Part shown: piece by piece, positions 38,664 to 47,093 of the stretch
Numbering within the stretch: position 1 is the stretch's first letter
Layout of the letters: every line of letters begins with the position of its first letter
Origin: Caenispirillum bisanense
GTDB lineage: Bacteria > Pseudomonadota > Alphaproteobacteria > Rhodospirillales > Rhodospirillaceae
Length of the DNA: 64,000 nt
Direction: 5' to 3'
Assembly (NCBI RefSeq): GCF_900230255.1
Contig: NZ_OCNJ01000003.1
Span: 166,885-230,884, forward strand
Translations under genes and position numbers: made by a program
The notes under the pieces: model-generated
Told to the model about the DNA's origin: nothing
Database searches by the model: none
The model's input: the letters and a program-made list of their open reading frames with translations, nothing else

Positions 38664-38939
38664 GTGAACAAGAACGATCTCGTTGCCGCCGTCGCCGACG
38701 CCAGCGGCCTCTCGAAGGCGGATGCCGGCAAGGCGGTGGATGGTGTTTTCAATGCCATCACCGATGCTCTGAAGAAGGGCGACGAAGTGCGCCTGGTCGG
38801 CTTCGGCACCTTCGCCGTCGCCGAGCGTGCCGCCAGCGAAGGCCGCAACCCGCGCACCGGCGAGACCATCAAGATTCCGGCCTCCAAGCAGCCGAAGTTC
38901 AAGGCTGGCAAGGGCCTGAAGGACTCCGTCAACGGCTGA
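38664..38939 (+). CDS. hupB: HU-type DNA-binding protein
   Basis: 91 residues from GTG at 38664 (after AGAGGGGGCCCTCAA); the ATG at 38619 would add residues unlike the family. The classic HU sequence: NKNDLVAAVADASGLSKADA, VRLVGFGTFAVAERAAS, the arm RNPRTGETIKIPASKQPKFK. Dimeric nucleoid protein that bends DNA. Its place after lon is standard for the group. Confidence 0.97.
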   Translation: MNKNDLVAAVADASGLSKADAGKAVDGVFNAITDALKKGDEVRLVGFGTFAVAERAASEGRNPRTGETIKIPASKQPKFKAGKGLKDSVNG

Positions 38940-38962
38940 TCGCCCGGCGGTGCAAGTACTGG

Positions 38963-38991
38963 AAAATGCCGGTCCGAAGACCGGCATTTTT
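38963..38991 (+). terminator. Strong terminator after hupB
   Basis: A perfect 12-bp stem AAAATGCCGGTC / GACCGGCATTTT with a CGAA tetraloop, ending in TTTTT and then CGTTTT. One of the clearest terminators in the window. Confidence 0.95.
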
Positions 38992-39005
38992 CGTTTTGGC
39001 GATAC

Positions 39006-39035
39006 TTGACAGACGGCGGCCGTCGCGTCTTTGAT
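39006..39035 (+). promoter_or_regulatory. Promoter of tRNA-Val
   Basis: A consensus -35 TTGACA, an 18-base spacer and TTTGAT (4/6). It is directly after the hupB terminator and about 50 bases before the tRNA, as expected for a stable-RNA promoter. Confidence 0.65.
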
Positions 39036-39086
39036 GCAGGGCGCGCACGTCGTCGAAAGACCGACGCCGGTGGCGCCGGTCGCTGC

Positions 39087-39162
39087 GGGCGATTAGCTCA
39101 GCTGGTAGAGCATCTCGTTTACACCGAGAGGGTCGGCGGTTCGAACCCGTCATCGCCCACCA
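39087..39162 (+). tRNA. tRNA-Val (anticodon UAC)
   Basis: 76 bases with encoded CCA. The acceptor stem GGGCGAT pairs with ATCGCCC; D arm TAGCTCAGCTGGTAGAGC; the anticodon stem TCTCG/CGAGA encloses TTTACAC with anticodon TAC at 39120-39122; T arm GGTTCGAACCC-type. In many alphaproteobacteria this gene is followed closely by nuo; here 9 kb of other genes intervene. Confidence 0.96.
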
Positions 39163-39231
39163 CATCCGCCGCATCCCACCCCGGCGCCGCCGTGCGCCGG
39201 GGTGCGGCCGGCGAGGACCGCGAGGGACGCC

Positions 39232-39996
39232 ATGACCGAGACGCCCGCTCCCGCCGCCGATTTCGCCGGGGACTGCCTGCGCCGTGCCGAGCTGTACCGC
39301 TGGTTCGCCGGGTTGCTCGCGTCGCGTCTCGATCCCGTCCTGCTGCGCGCTTACCGCAACGGGCCCGGCCGGGCCGTTCTCGACAACCTGCGCGCCGATC
39401 CGCCGCTGCAGGCGGGGGCGGCGCGCATGGAGGCGGCACTGGACGCCGAGGCCGACGATGCGGCCCTCGCCAAGGCCCTGGCGCGCGATTTCGCCTCTCT
39501 GTTCGAGGACGGCAAGGCACCGCCGCGCGCCTCGGCCTGGCACGACGGCGTCGCCGACGTGCCGGAGGACGCCGAGGCGGCCGAGGGCGGCCGGCGTGAT
39601 CCCATCAGCCTCATGAAGGCGCTGCTGCGTCGCACCGGCTTCGGCGTGCGCGACAGCCTGCCCGACGCGCCGGATCATGTGGCGGTGCAGCTCGACGTCA
39701 TGGCGCAACTGGTCGCCGAGGGGATGGCCGTGTGGCGCGAGGCCGGCGGTGAGAGCTGCGCGCCCGACGACCCCGCCCTGACGGGCAACTGGCGCCAGCA
39801 GGGCGCCTTCCTCGATGCGCACCTGCTGCCTTGGCTGCCCGCCTTCCGCGACGCCTGCACCACCCACGATCCCGACGGCTTCTACGCCGGCGTCGCCATC
39901 CTGCTGGTCGCCTATGTGGAGCGCGACCGCGCCTACGTGGCGGCGGCCGAGGCAGCCGGGCAGGGTGGCACCGACGGCACCGACGGCCGGCCCTGA
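39232..39996 (+). CDS. TorD/DmsD-family molecular chaperone
   Basis: 254 residues, all-helical, from the ATG after CGAGGGACGC. Seen: ELYRWFAGLLASRLD at the start, the family core DHVAVQLDVMAQLVAEGM, and the later QQGAFLDAHLLPWLPAFRDA. Members bind twin-arginine signal peptides or apoforms of molybdenum enzymes during maturation. No matching molybdenum enzyme of the DMSO reductase family is encoded beside it, so the client is unknown; it could serve an enzyme elsewhere on the genome. It ends in a low-complexity Gly/Thr/Asp tail. Confidence 0.8.
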   Translation: MTETPAPAADFAGDCLRRAELYRWFAGLLASRLDPVLLRAYRNGPGRAVLDNLRADPPLQAGAARMEAALDAEADDAALAKALARDFASLFEDGKAPPRASAWHDGVADVPEDAEAAEGGRRDPISLMKALLRRTGFGVRDSLPDAPDHVAVQLDVMAQLVAEGMAVWREAGGESCAPDDPALTGNWRQQGAFLDAHLLPWLPAFRDACTTHDPDGFYAGVAILLVAYVERDRAYVAAAEAAGQGGTDGTDGRP

Positions 39997-40110
39997 CGGA
40001 AGTCGAGGGCGATCCCCGACGGACGATCTATTTGCTTCCGGCAAGATTGACCCGCGGCGCGGTCGGCGGGATGCTGGACCGTGGACCCATGGTCGCGGAG
40101 GACGCCTGCA

Positions 40111-40371
40111 ATGCTGGGAGTCGTGATCGCCGTGAATGCGCGGCGCCGCATCCTGCTGGTGGAGGTGGAGGCGGGGTCGTGCAGCCTGCTCACCGACTGC
40201 GAGGATCAGCCGCGCCCGGGCACCGTCCTGGAAGGACTGCTCGACCGCAAGGGCATCGAGACGCTGCGCAACATCAACACGGGCCGGGTCTTCTCCGGCC
40301 GCGTGCAGTTCACGCGCCTGCCCAAGCGCACCGCCCTGCTGCAACTGGTGGGCGAGGCGCAGCCGGCGTGA
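40111..40371 (+). CDS. Small uncharacterised protein, 86 residues
   Basis: Not recognised. The ATG at 40111 follows GCGGAGGACGCCTGCA; an earlier ATG at 40081-region would add ten residues. Predicted strands dominate (MLGVVIAVNARRRILLVEVE, RVFSGRVQFTRL, TALLQLVGE), with two cysteines (SCSLLTDC) near residue 28, giving the look of a small beta-barrel. No signal peptide or membrane helix. It lies between the TorD-like gene (same strand) and frdD (convergent). Confidence 0.55.
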   Translation: MLGVVIAVNARRRILLVEVEAGSCSLLTDCEDQPRPGTVLEGLLDRKGIETLRNINTGRVFSGRVQFTRLPKRTALLQLVGEAQPA

Positions 40372-40399
40372 GAGCCCGGCCGCGCCTCCCGCCGCCGCG

Positions 40400-40750
40400 T
40401 CAGATGCTCAGCAGCGTCACCAGCGCCCAGACGGTGCCGATGGCGGCGAGGCCGTAGCACACCACCACGGCGAGGCCCTTGTTGTGGATGCCGAGGTCGT
40501 GCAGCGTGACGCGCATGCGATGGCCGAAGTGCCACAGGAACAGCGTCAGCACCCCGAACAGCACCAGCTTGCCGAACCAGTTGCCGGCGAAGGCGTGCAT
40601 GCGCTCGTACGAAAAGGCGTCGGGACCGAACACGCCGAGCGGCAGCAGAAAGCCGGTCAGCAGGATCATCACCGGCGCCAGGAAGGCGGCGACGGTGCCG
40701 CCGGCGGCGAACAGGCCCCAGAAGATGGGCTTGGACTTGGACCGGGCCAT
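40400..40750 (-). CDS. frdD: Fumarate reductase membrane anchor FrdD
   Basis: 116 residues (E. coli FrdD has 119). Three hydrophobic helices: IFWGLFAAGGTVAAFLAPVMILLTG, WFGKLVLFGVLTLFLWHFGH and LAVVVCYGLAAIGTVWALVTLL, with the family-typical HRMRVTLHDLGIH between the second and third. With FrdC it anchors the complex and forms the quinol site. Last gene of the minus-strand frdABCD operon, four bases after frdC. Confidence 0.92.
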   Translation of the reverse strand: MARSKSKPIFWGLFAAGGTVAAFLAPVMILLTGFLLPLGVFGPDAFSYERMHAFAGNWFGKLVLFGVLTLFLWHFGHRMRVTLHDLGIHNKGLAVVVCYGLAAIGTVWALVTLLSI

Positions 40751-40753
40751 GGC

Positions 40754-41149
40754 TCACACCCCCGCGATGACGAGAACGACCAGCGACACCACCGCCCAGG
40801 CGGCGAAGTGGGCGCCGACGATGTAGTGGCCGGGCAGGAAGTCGTCGCCACGCATCACCGGCATGGCCTTGGGCGTCAGCTGGAACCACGTGACCGTGTG
40901 GTAGACCATGAGCACCAGGGCGACCAGATGGAAGGTGACGAAGCCCGGGCCGCGCAGGGCGGCGACGAAGGCGGTCCACGCCTCCGGCCCCTCGGCCAGG
41001 CGGCCGAGCCCGTAGATGACCACGGCGGCGTAGAGCGCCAGCGCGATGCAGGTCAGCTCGCGGATCATGTAGAGGGCGTAGGTGCGCTTGTGCAGCCACC
41101 AGTCGTTGTGCCACGGACGGGAGAAGGGCTTGCGCGGGGTCGGCTGCAT
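40754..41149 (-). CDS. frdC: Fumarate reductase membrane anchor FrdC
   Basis: 131 residues, exactly the E. coli FrdC length. N-terminal RKPFSRPWHNDWWLHKRTYALYM-like segment ahead of three membrane helices (MIRELTCIALALYAAVVIYGLG, PGFVTFHLVALVLMVYHTVTWF, VGAHFAAWAVVSLVVLVIAGV; each given in part). The two-small-anchor arrangement distinguishes this from single-anchor, diheme fumarate reductases. Start ATG two bases before the frdB stop, so tightly coupled. Confidence 0.92.
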   Translation of the reverse strand: MQPTPRKPFSRPWHNDWWLHKRTYALYMIRELTCIALALYAAVVIYGLGRLAEGPEAWTAFVAALRGPGFVTFHLVALVLMVYHTVTWFQLTPKAMPVMRGDDFLPGHYIVGAHFAAWAVVSLVVLVIAGV

Positions 41150-41151
41150 GG

Positions 41152-41904
41152 TCACTTGTCTCCCTTCTTGGGCATGAGCATGCCGAGGAAGAAGTCGGTG
41201 GTCGCGGCGATCTTGCCCTGCTGGATGGCGGCCGCCGGGTCGACGTCCTTGGGGCAGACGGCGGAACACTGGCCGACGAAGGTGCAGTCCCACACGCCGG
41301 CGTGGCTCGCCACCACGTCCTTGCGTTCCTCGTTGCCCTGGTCGCGGCCATCGAGGTTGTAGCGATGCGCCAGCGCCAGCGCGGCCGGGCCGATGAAGTC
41401 GGTGTTCAGGGCGTACTGCGGGCAGGCGGAGTAGCAGAGCATGCAGTTGATGCACATGCTGAACTGGCGGTAGCGCGTCAGTTCCGCCGGCTTCTGGCGG
41501 TATTCACCCTCGCCCTCGGTGACCTTGGCGTCGTCCTCGCGCACGATCCACGGCTTCACCGACTGCAGCTTGTCGAGGAAGTCGTCCATGTCGACGATCA
41601 GGTCGCGCTCGATGGGGAAGGTCGCCAGCGGCTCGACGCGGATGCGCCCGCCGTAGTCGCGCACGAAGGCCTTGCAGGCCAGCTTGGGCTCGCCGTTGAC
41701 CTGCATGCCGCACGACCCGCAGACGGCCATGTGGCAGCTCCAGCGGTAGCTCAGCGTGCCGTCGATGGTGTCCTTGATGTGGTTCAGCGCATCCAGCACC
41801 ACCCAGTCGTCCTGGCAGGCGACACGGTAGGTCTGGAAGGTGGGCTCGGGGTCGGTGCCGGGGCGGTAGCGCAGCACCTCGAATTCGATGGTCCGTTCGC
41901 TCAT
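41152..41904 (-). CDS. frdB: Fumarate reductase iron-sulfur subunit FrdB
   Basis: 250 residues from the ATG that overlaps the frdA stop by four bases. Three cluster sites: [2Fe-2S] in [12 protein letters not shown], [4Fe-4S] in [12 protein letters not shown] and [3Fe-4S] in [17 protein letters not shown]. The sequence [19 protein letters not shown] is FrdB-like rather than SdhB-like. Transfers electrons from quinol to the flavin of FrdA at the cytoplasmic face. Confidence 0.94.
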   Translation of the reverse strand: MSERTIEFEVLRYRPGTDPEPTFQTYRVACQDDWVVLDALNHIKDTIDGTLSYRWSCHMAVCGSCGMQVNGEPKLACKAFVRDYGGRIRVEPLATFPIERDLIVDMDDFLDKLQSVKPWIVREDDAKVTEGEGEYRQKPAELTRYRQFSMCINCMLCYSACPQYALNTDFIGPAALALAHRYNLDGRDQGNEERKDVVASHAGVWDCTFVGQCSAVCPKDVDPAAAIQQGKIAATTDFFLGMLMPKKGDK

Positions 41905-43661
41905 TTCGCCTCTCCGCCGTAGACGCGCTCGGCCGGCTGGGACTTGGTGATGACCACGTCGCGGTAGTCGATGGCGGGCGGCGCGCCGCCCTCGCCACGG
42001 ATGGCCAGCGAGTGCTTCAGGTAGGTGCCGTCGTCGCGCTTCGGGTGATCCAGGCGCTGGTGGGCGCCGCGGCTCTCCTTGCGGTCGAGGGCGGCGTGGG
42101 CCATGGCCTGGGCGATCTCCAGCATGTTGCCGAGCTCGATGGCGTGCAGCAGCTCGGTGTTGAAGACCTTGCTCTTGTCGGTGACGTGGACGCGCTTGTA
42201 ACGCTCGCGCAGGCCGGCCAGCTTGCCGACGGTTTCCAGCAGGGTGCCTTCGGTGCGGTAGATGCCGCAGCCGTCCTCCATGGTGGAGGTCATTTCCTTG
42301 CGCAGGCCGGCGATGCTCTCGGTGCCGTGGCGCTCCTCCAGCAGGCCGGTGACGCGGCCGGCGAGGCCGTCGGCGAGGTGGGCGATGCTGGTTTCGGTCG
42401 CGCCCTTGCCGGCCTCGTCGCGCACATGGCGGGCGGCGAACTCGCCGGCGCGGCGGCCGAACACCAGCAGCTCGGTCAGCGAGTTGGAGCCGAGCCGGTT
42501 GGCGCCGTTGATGGACAGGCACGACGCCTCGCCGGCGGTGAACAGGCCGGGCAGGGCGGTCTTCGTGTCCATGTCGCAGTCGATGCCGCCCATGGTGTAG
42601 TGGACCACCGGGCGCACCGGCACCGGGTCCTTCACCGGGTCGACGCCGACGTAGTTGGTGGCGAGCATGCGCACGAAAGGCAGCCGCTCGTTGATCTTCT
42701 TTTCCCCCAGGTGGCGCATGTCGAGGTAGACGACGTCGCCGTAGGGACCTTTCACCGTGCGGCCCTTCTGCTGCTCGTGCCAGAAGGCCTGGCTGAGGCG
42801 GTCGCGCGGACCCAGTTCCATGGCCTTCTTGCGCGGCCAGGGGTCGGCGGGGCCGAGGCCGTAGTCCTGCAGGTAGCGGTAGCCGTCCTTGTTGGTCAGG
42901 ATGCCGCCTTCGCCGCGGCAGCCTTCCGTCAGCAGGATGCCGGTGCCGGGCAGGCCGGTCGGGTGGTACTGGACGAATTCCATGTCCTTCAGCGGCACGC
43001 CGGCGCGGTAGGCCATGGCCATGCCGTCGCCGGTCTTGATGGCGCCGTTGGTGGTGAAGGGGAAGACGCGCCCGGCGCCGCCGGTGCAGACGATGACCGC
43101 CTTGGCGACGAAGGCCACCATGCGCCCGGTGCGGATCTCGATGGCCAGCAGGCCGCGCACGCGCCCCTCGTCGACGATGAGGTCGACCGAGAAGAACTCG
43201 TCGTAGCGCTTCACCTGCGGGTACTTCATGGAGGTCTGGAACAGGGTGTGCAGCAGGTGGAAGCCGGTCTTGTCCGCCGCGTAGCAGGTGCGTTCCACCT
43301 TCATGCCGCCGAACGGGCGCACGGCGATGCGGCCGTCGGCATCGCGCGAGAACGGGCAGCCCCAATGCTCCAGCTGGTACATCTCGTGCGGGGCGGCCTT
43401 GACGAACAGCTCCACGATGTCCTGGTCGCACAGCCAGTCGCCGCCCGAGACGGTGTCGTGGAAGTGGTTGTCGAGGCTGTCGTTTTCCTTGATGACGGCG
43501 GCCGCGCCGCCCTCCGCCGCCACGGTGTGGCTGCGCATGGGCAGGACCTTGCTCACCAGCGCGACGTCGAGCCCCGGATCACTCTCCGCGACCGCGATGG
43601 CGGCCCGCAGGCCCGCCCCGCCGGCTCCGATGATCGCGACGTCGGTCTTGATCACGTCCAT
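41901..43661 (-). CDS. frdA: Fumarate reductase flavoprotein FrdA
   Basis: 586 residues (E. coli 602). Start at the ATG with GGAGGTGTGTGC upstream; it begins the FAD fold ([18 protein letters not shown]). Covalent FAD histidine in [15 protein letters not shown], substrate residues in the [11 protein letters not shown] and [10 protein letters not shown] regions, and the [22 protein letters not shown] motif. Catalyses fumarate to succinate in anaerobic respiration. Separate sdh genes are not in this window. The operon order is frdA-B-C-D. Confidence 0.95.
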   Translation of the reverse strand: MDVIKTDVAIIGAGGAGLRAAIAVAESDPGLDVALVSKVLPMRSHTVAAEGGAAAVIKENDSLDNHFHDTVSGGDWLCDQDIVELFVKAAPHEMYQLEHWGCPFSRDADGRIAVRPFGGMKVERTCYAADKTGFHLLHTLFQTSMKYPQVKRYDEFFSVDLIVDEGRVRGLLAIEIRTGRMVAFVAKAVIVCTGGAGRVFPFTTNGAIKTGDGMAMAYRAGVPLKDMEFVQYHPTGLPGTGILLTEGCRGEGGILTNKDGYRYLQDYGLGPADPWPRKKAMELGPRDRLSQAFWHEQQKGRTVKGPYGDVVYLDMRHLGEKKINERLPFVRMLATNYVGVDPVKDPVPVRPVVHYTMGGIDCDMDTKTALPGLFTAGEASCLSINGANRLGSNSLTELLVFGRRAGEFAARHVRDEAGKGATETSIAHLADGLAGRVTGLLEERHGTESIAGLRKEMTSTMEDGCGIYRTEGTLLETVGKLAGLRERYKRVHVTDKSKVFNTELLHAIELGNMLEIAQAMAHAALDRKESRGAHQRLDHPKRDDGTYLKHSLAIRGEGGAPPAIDYRDVVITKSQPAERVYGGEAK

Positions 43662-43787
43662 GCACACACCTCCGTTGGAATGCCCCGTACGGTTGCCCCA
43701 CCATAACAAAGTTCCAGCCGTCTTGAAGGACGATCACGAGTCGATGGGGGCAAATCATAGAAATTTCATGGGCATCGAAACGACGAC

Positions 43788-43815
43788 GGGGCCGCTGCCC
43801 GGCGACAGCGACCCC
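43788..43815 (-). terminator. Possible terminator after the cytochrome b gene
   Basis: On the minus strand, GGGGTCGCTG and CAGCGGCCCC pair with one mismatch around an 8-base loop, followed by a weakly T-rich run (GTCGTCGTTT). It lies between the cytochrome b stop and the frdA promoter region (43662-43841), where no FNR-type site or clear promoter was found. Confidence 0.45.
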
Positions 43816-43841
43816 GCCCGAAGGGGTGGGTCGGGTGGCGT

Positions 43842-44495
43842 CTACGCGGCCGGATGCGGCGGCGCCGGGTCGTCGTGGTGGGCGGCGCGGCCGGTGATCA
43901 TGGCCTTCAGGTAGGCGGTCGCCGGCCGGCCGGTGAAGGCCATGTAGACGTGGCCGACGAAGAACAGCACCAGCGCGAAGGCGGCGGCGGCGTGCACCAG
44001 GGCGACGGTGCCCAGGCTCAGGAAGCCGAGGCCCCAGGCGTCCCACTGATTGTAAGCCATGTAGAGCAGGCCGCTGATCCACAGCGCCGGCATGATGACC
44101 ACCAGGAAGCCGCCATAGGCGAGGCGCTGCAGCGGGTTGTGCTTGGCTGCGCGGGTCGGGCGGTAGGGGTGGGCGATGCGCGGGTCGAAGATGCCGGCGG
44201 TGTAGTAGCGCAGCACCGCCCCCATGCTGGCGAGCGTCGGCACGTACTGCCGCCACTCGCCGGTCACCAGGTGCCAGAACAGCGCCAGCACCCACAGGCC
44301 GAGCAGCGTCCAGGCGAGCACCTGGTGCAGGCCGACGGCCGTTTCGTAGCCCACCACCCGGCAGGAGCCGAAGACCTCGAACCCGGTCAGGCCGAGGGCC
44401 AGGATGATCACCGCCTGGGTCCAGTGCCACAGGCGCTCGAAGCGGGTGAACATCACTTCGTCCCGCGGGCTGTCGGAATGCGTCGTGCGGTCCAT
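43842..44495 (-). CDS. Membrane cytochrome b, probable quinol dehydrogenase partner of the octaheme cytochrome
   Basis: 217 residues with four membrane helices. Histidines at positions expected for b-type heme ligands: RLWHWTQ in helix 1, GLHQVLAW and FWHLVTGE around helix 2, and GHVYMAFTG in helix 4, as in the b subunits of Ni/Fe hydrogenases and formate dehydrogenases. It starts 11 bases after the octaheme gene, with AGGAGG inside that gene's end. Inferred role: takes electrons from quinol and delivers them to the octaheme protein, or the reverse. Confidence 0.85.
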   Translation of the reverse strand: MDRTTHSDSPRDEVMFTRFERLWHWTQAVIILALGLTGFEVFGSCRVVGYETAVGLHQVLAWTLLGLWVLALFWHLVTGEWRQYVPTLASMGAVLRYYTAGIFDPRIAHPYRPTRAAKHNPLQRLAYGGFLVVIMPALWISGLLYMAYNQWDAWGLGFLSLGTVALVHAAAAFALVLFFVGHVYMAFTGRPATAYLKAMITGRAAHHDDPAPPHPAA

Positions 44496-44506
44496 GATGC
44501 CGCCTC

Positions 44507-46132
44507 CTAGCGCTGGCGCCGCGCGCCGAGGACGCGCAGCAGGGCGTGGACGAGGATGCCGAGCAGGGTCAGGCCGGCGAAGCTCCAGCCGACGGTCCCG
44601 AGCCAGCCGTGGTGGCCGGCGCCCGGCATGTAGAACCCGCCGAGGGTGGCGAGACGGCCGTTCTCGGAATGGCACGACTCGCAGGCCAGCGCCTCGTCCT
44701 TGGGCGCCACCATGTGGGTGATGGGCCAGGCGTATTCCGTCTCGACGAAGCCGTAGCTGCCGCTGTAGGTCACGTCGCGGGCCTGCATGCCGACGGCGAT
44801 GGCCTTGTTCCAGTCGTAGCGGCCGGCGCCCCAGAAGGCGTTCTCGTCCTTGCCGAACAGGTGCGGCACGGCGAGGATGTTGGTGCCGGCGTCATAGGGC
44901 TGGCGGCCGCGCATGATCTTGAACGGCCAGATGCGCGAGTCGGGGTCGCCCGGGCCGCCGCCGAGGGTGTTGATGGGCACCACGCCCGTCGGGTCGATGG
45001 TGTCGCCGAGCAGGGTGTAGCGGATCTCGCCGTCGAACCAGCGGTATTCCGGCACGACGTTCGCCTCCCACACGAAGTCGCCCTTGGCGCTGTCGTAGGT
45101 GTGGTTGCCGGCGCCGTCGCCGACCGTGAAGGGCTTGCCAGCGTCGTTCAGCTTGCCCGCCGTCGACCAGTCCCACCACATCTTGGTCTTCTTGCCGCCG
45201 CGGGCGAATTCGGGCACGTGACAGGTGGGGCAGGCGACCACGTCGGTGTGGTCGTTCACCTTGGCGTCCTCGTGCGGCACCATGCCGTGACAGGATTCGC
45301 AGGTGGCGCGGGTGTCGTCGGTGTGGCCGGGCACGTCGATGCCGACGCGGTCCACCGCCTTGGTGACGTAGCGGCTGCCGGTGACCTGATGGCTGCCCGT
45401 GGTGTGGCAGGTGCTGCACTGGAAGTTCAGCCCGTCGGGCGCCATGTGGACGTCGAGCGCGCGGCTCGGCATGGCCATGGTGCTGTCGAGGTCGCCGTGC
45501 TTCACCGCATCGCCGCCGCCGCCGTAGAAGTGGCAGGCGCCGCAGGTCTGGCGGCTGGTCGGACCGACGGTCTGCGCGATCTTGGCCAAGTCGGGCGGCT
45601 GCCACACCTTGCCGGAGCCCGGCGGAAATTCCTTGGGCTCGTAGGTCGGGTGGCCGGCGCCGGTCGGGAACTTCTTGTAGGTGCCGGTGGTGTCGTGGCA
45701 GACGACGCAGTCGACGTTCTGCTGCGCCGCGAAGTCGAAGCCGGTGTCGTCCTTCCAGCCGTAGCCGACGTGGCAGCTGGTGCAGCGCGGCCAGTTGGTC
45801 GCCGTGGCGACGCAGAAGTTGTTGACGACGTTGCGCTTTCCCAACTCCTGGCCGGTCGTCGGGTGGCGGAAGGCCCAGGTCCAGTGGGTGGTCTGCTGGA
45901 TCTGGTGGGCGGCCTCGGTGTGGCACTGCAGGCAGGCCTTCGTGACCTCCGGCCCCGTCGCAAAGGGGCCCGCCAGTTCCTTGAATTTGCTGTGATCGGC
46001 CGTGGTCGTCGCGGTCGCCTGGGCGGACGGCGCCGTGGTGGCCGAGGGCGCCTGGGCGACCTCCTCGGCGACGGCGGCGGTGCTGCTCCAGGCGAGGACG
46101 GCGAGCATCAGCGCGAGACGTCGCGTGAGCAT
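44507..46132 (-). CDS. Octaheme c-type cytochrome, tetrathionate reductase (OTR) family
   Basis: 541 residues from the ATG that opens a signal peptide (MLTRRLALMLAVLAWSSTAAVA). Eight heme sites counted: CLQCH, CTSCH, CVVCH, CGACH, CSTCH, CESCH, CPTCH and CESCH. A Ser/Thr/Ala/Gln-rich linker follows the leader, and a C-terminal helix (TVGWSFAGLTLLGILVHALL) anchors the protein to the membrane with the hemes outside. OTR from Shewanella reduces tetrathionate, nitrite and hydroxylamine in vitro; the natural substrate of this branch is not settled. Pairs with the cytochrome b encoded next. Confidence 0.92.
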   Translation of the reverse strand: MLTRRLALMLAVLAWSSTAAVAEEVAQAPSATTAPSAQATATTTADHSKFKELAGPFATGPEVTKACLQCHTEAAHQIQQTTHWTWAFRHPTTGQELGKRNVVNNFCVATATNWPRCTSCHVGYGWKDDTGFDFAAQQNVDCVVCHDTTGTYKKFPTGAGHPTYEPKEFPPGSGKVWQPPDLAKIAQTVGPTSRQTCGACHFYGGGGDAVKHGDLDSTMAMPSRALDVHMAPDGLNFQCSTCHTTGSHQVTGSRYVTKAVDRVGIDVPGHTDDTRATCESCHGMVPHEDAKVNDHTDVVACPTCHVPEFARGGKKTKMWWDWSTAGKLNDAGKPFTVGDGAGNHTYDSAKGDFVWEANVVPEYRWFDGEIRYTLLGDTIDPTGVVPINTLGGGPGDPDSRIWPFKIMRGRQPYDAGTNILAVPHLFGKDENAFWGAGRYDWNKAIAVGMQARDVTYSGSYGFVETEYAWPITHMVAPKDEALACESCHSENGRLATLGGFYMPGAGHHGWLGTVGWSFAGLTLLGILVHALLRVLGARRQR

Positions 46133-46190
46133 GATCCAGTCCCCCGGTTCATGGGCGTGGGCGGCCGGCTGCCTGCCGGCGCCACCCTGG

Positions 46191-46213
46191 ATCATAGCAA
46201 ATCCTAATATTAG
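46191..46213 (-). promoter_or_regulatory. Candidate promoter and palindrome upstream of the octaheme gene
   Basis: On the minus strand the -10-like TATGAT (46196-46191) is preceded, within the spacer position, by the perfect palindrome CTAATATTAG (46204-46213). No good -35 box exists, so expression may depend on a regulator that binds the palindrome. The surrounding 46190-46260 stretch is unusually AT-rich. A lone TTGAT half-site at 46240-46244 is not enough to call an FNR box. Confidence 0.4.
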
Positions 46214-46282
46214 ATTCTACGCAAACAAGCCGTAACGCGTTGATTCTCTTGTATATGAGCGGAACGCTCGGGTACCTCGCGG

Positions 46283-47089
46283 TCAGCCGAGGCGGCGCGC
46301 CACCACCTTCTGGTAGAGGCCCCCGAAGTAGGTCGTCTTCTCCCACGTGAAGGCGTCGGGCGCCGAGGCGTAGTCGCGGATCTCGTTTGCCCACAAGGCC
46401 TTGGCGAAGGGCTCCAGGCGGTCGAACACCACCGACATGATCGGCTTCAGCGGATGCCAGCCGACCGGCCGGTGGTAGTCGACGAACACCACCGTGCCGC
46501 CGTCGTGCACCGCGGCGAGCATGTTGTCGACGATGGCGCGCTTGTATTCCTCCGGCACCTCGTGCAGCAGGAAGAAGCAGGCGACGGCGTCGTAGGGGCC
46601 CTTGCCGGGCGCCGCGGCGTCCTCGCGCCGCACGCTGGCCTGGCGCACGCCGGCCAGCTTGCGGCGGGTGAGTGCGACCTGGATGGGGGCGATGTCGCAG
46701 ACGTCGAGGCGCCCGTCCGGCCCCACCGCGTCGGCGACCCGCAGCGAGAAGTCGCCGTAGACGCAGGCCGGCTGCAGCACCCGCCAGCCCGGCTTCATCT
46801 CGGCTGCGACACTGCGGATGAGGCGGCGGGCGTTGCCCCACAGGATCGTCGAAACCACCAGGGGCTTGTCGAAGAAGCGCGTGCCGAAGCGGCTCAGGTA
46901 GGCCCAGGTGTAGGTGTCGCGCAGGTACTCGGGCACCGCGGCCTCGGCGTCACGCGGCGGCTCCGCGGGTGCCGCGGCGCCGGTGCGGCGCGGAGCGTCC
47001 ATCAGGTCGGCGGCGCGGTCGGCGGCATAGGCGGTGGGGGCGTAGCGGTCGGTCAAGGCGGCGGTCTCTCTTTCCCTCGTCGTCGGCAT
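46283..47089 (-). CDS. rquA: Rhodoquinone biosynthesis methyltransferase-like protein RquA
   Basis: 268 residues. Methyltransferase-like fold in which the usual glycine-rich SAM loop is replaced by LQPACVYGDFSLRVADAVGP, followed by DVCDIAPIQVALTRRKL; upstream lies VPEYLRDTYTWAYLSRFGTR and ILWGNARRL. This combination, especially VYGD, is the mark of RquA, which converts ubiquinone to rhodoquinone. The N-terminal 45 residues are variable and low in complexity. It lies four bases after the Coq10-like gene and upstream of the octaheme gene. Rhodoquinol suits the fumarate reductase in this block. Confidence 0.85.
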   Translation of the reverse strand: MPTTRERETAALTDRYAPTAYAADRAADLMDAPRRTGAAAPAEPPRDAEAAVPEYLRDTYTWAYLSRFGTRFFDKPLVVSTILWGNARRLIRSVAAEMKPGWRVLQPACVYGDFSLRVADAVGPDGRLDVCDIAPIQVALTRRKLAGVRQASVRREDAAAPGKGPYDAVACFFLLHEVPEEYKRAIVDNMLAAVHDGGTVVFVDYHRPVGWHPLKPIMSVVFDRLEPFAKALWANEIRDYASAPDAFTWEKTTYFGGLYQKVVARRLG

Positions 47090-47093
47090 GCGG

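Noticed and set aside
39163-39231. Terminator after tRNA-Val
   Set aside because: ACCCCGGCG and CGCCGGGGT can pair, but no T-run follows.
40400-43661. Reading of frdABCD as succinate dehydrogenase sdhCDAB
   Set aside because: Gene order A-B-C-D, the two short anchors of 131 and 116 residues and their sequence match E. coli-type fumarate reductase.
43662-43760. FNR-type site in the frdA promoter region
   Set aside because: TTGAAGGACGATCA looks similar, but the two halves have the wrong spacing for TTGAT-N4-ATCAA.
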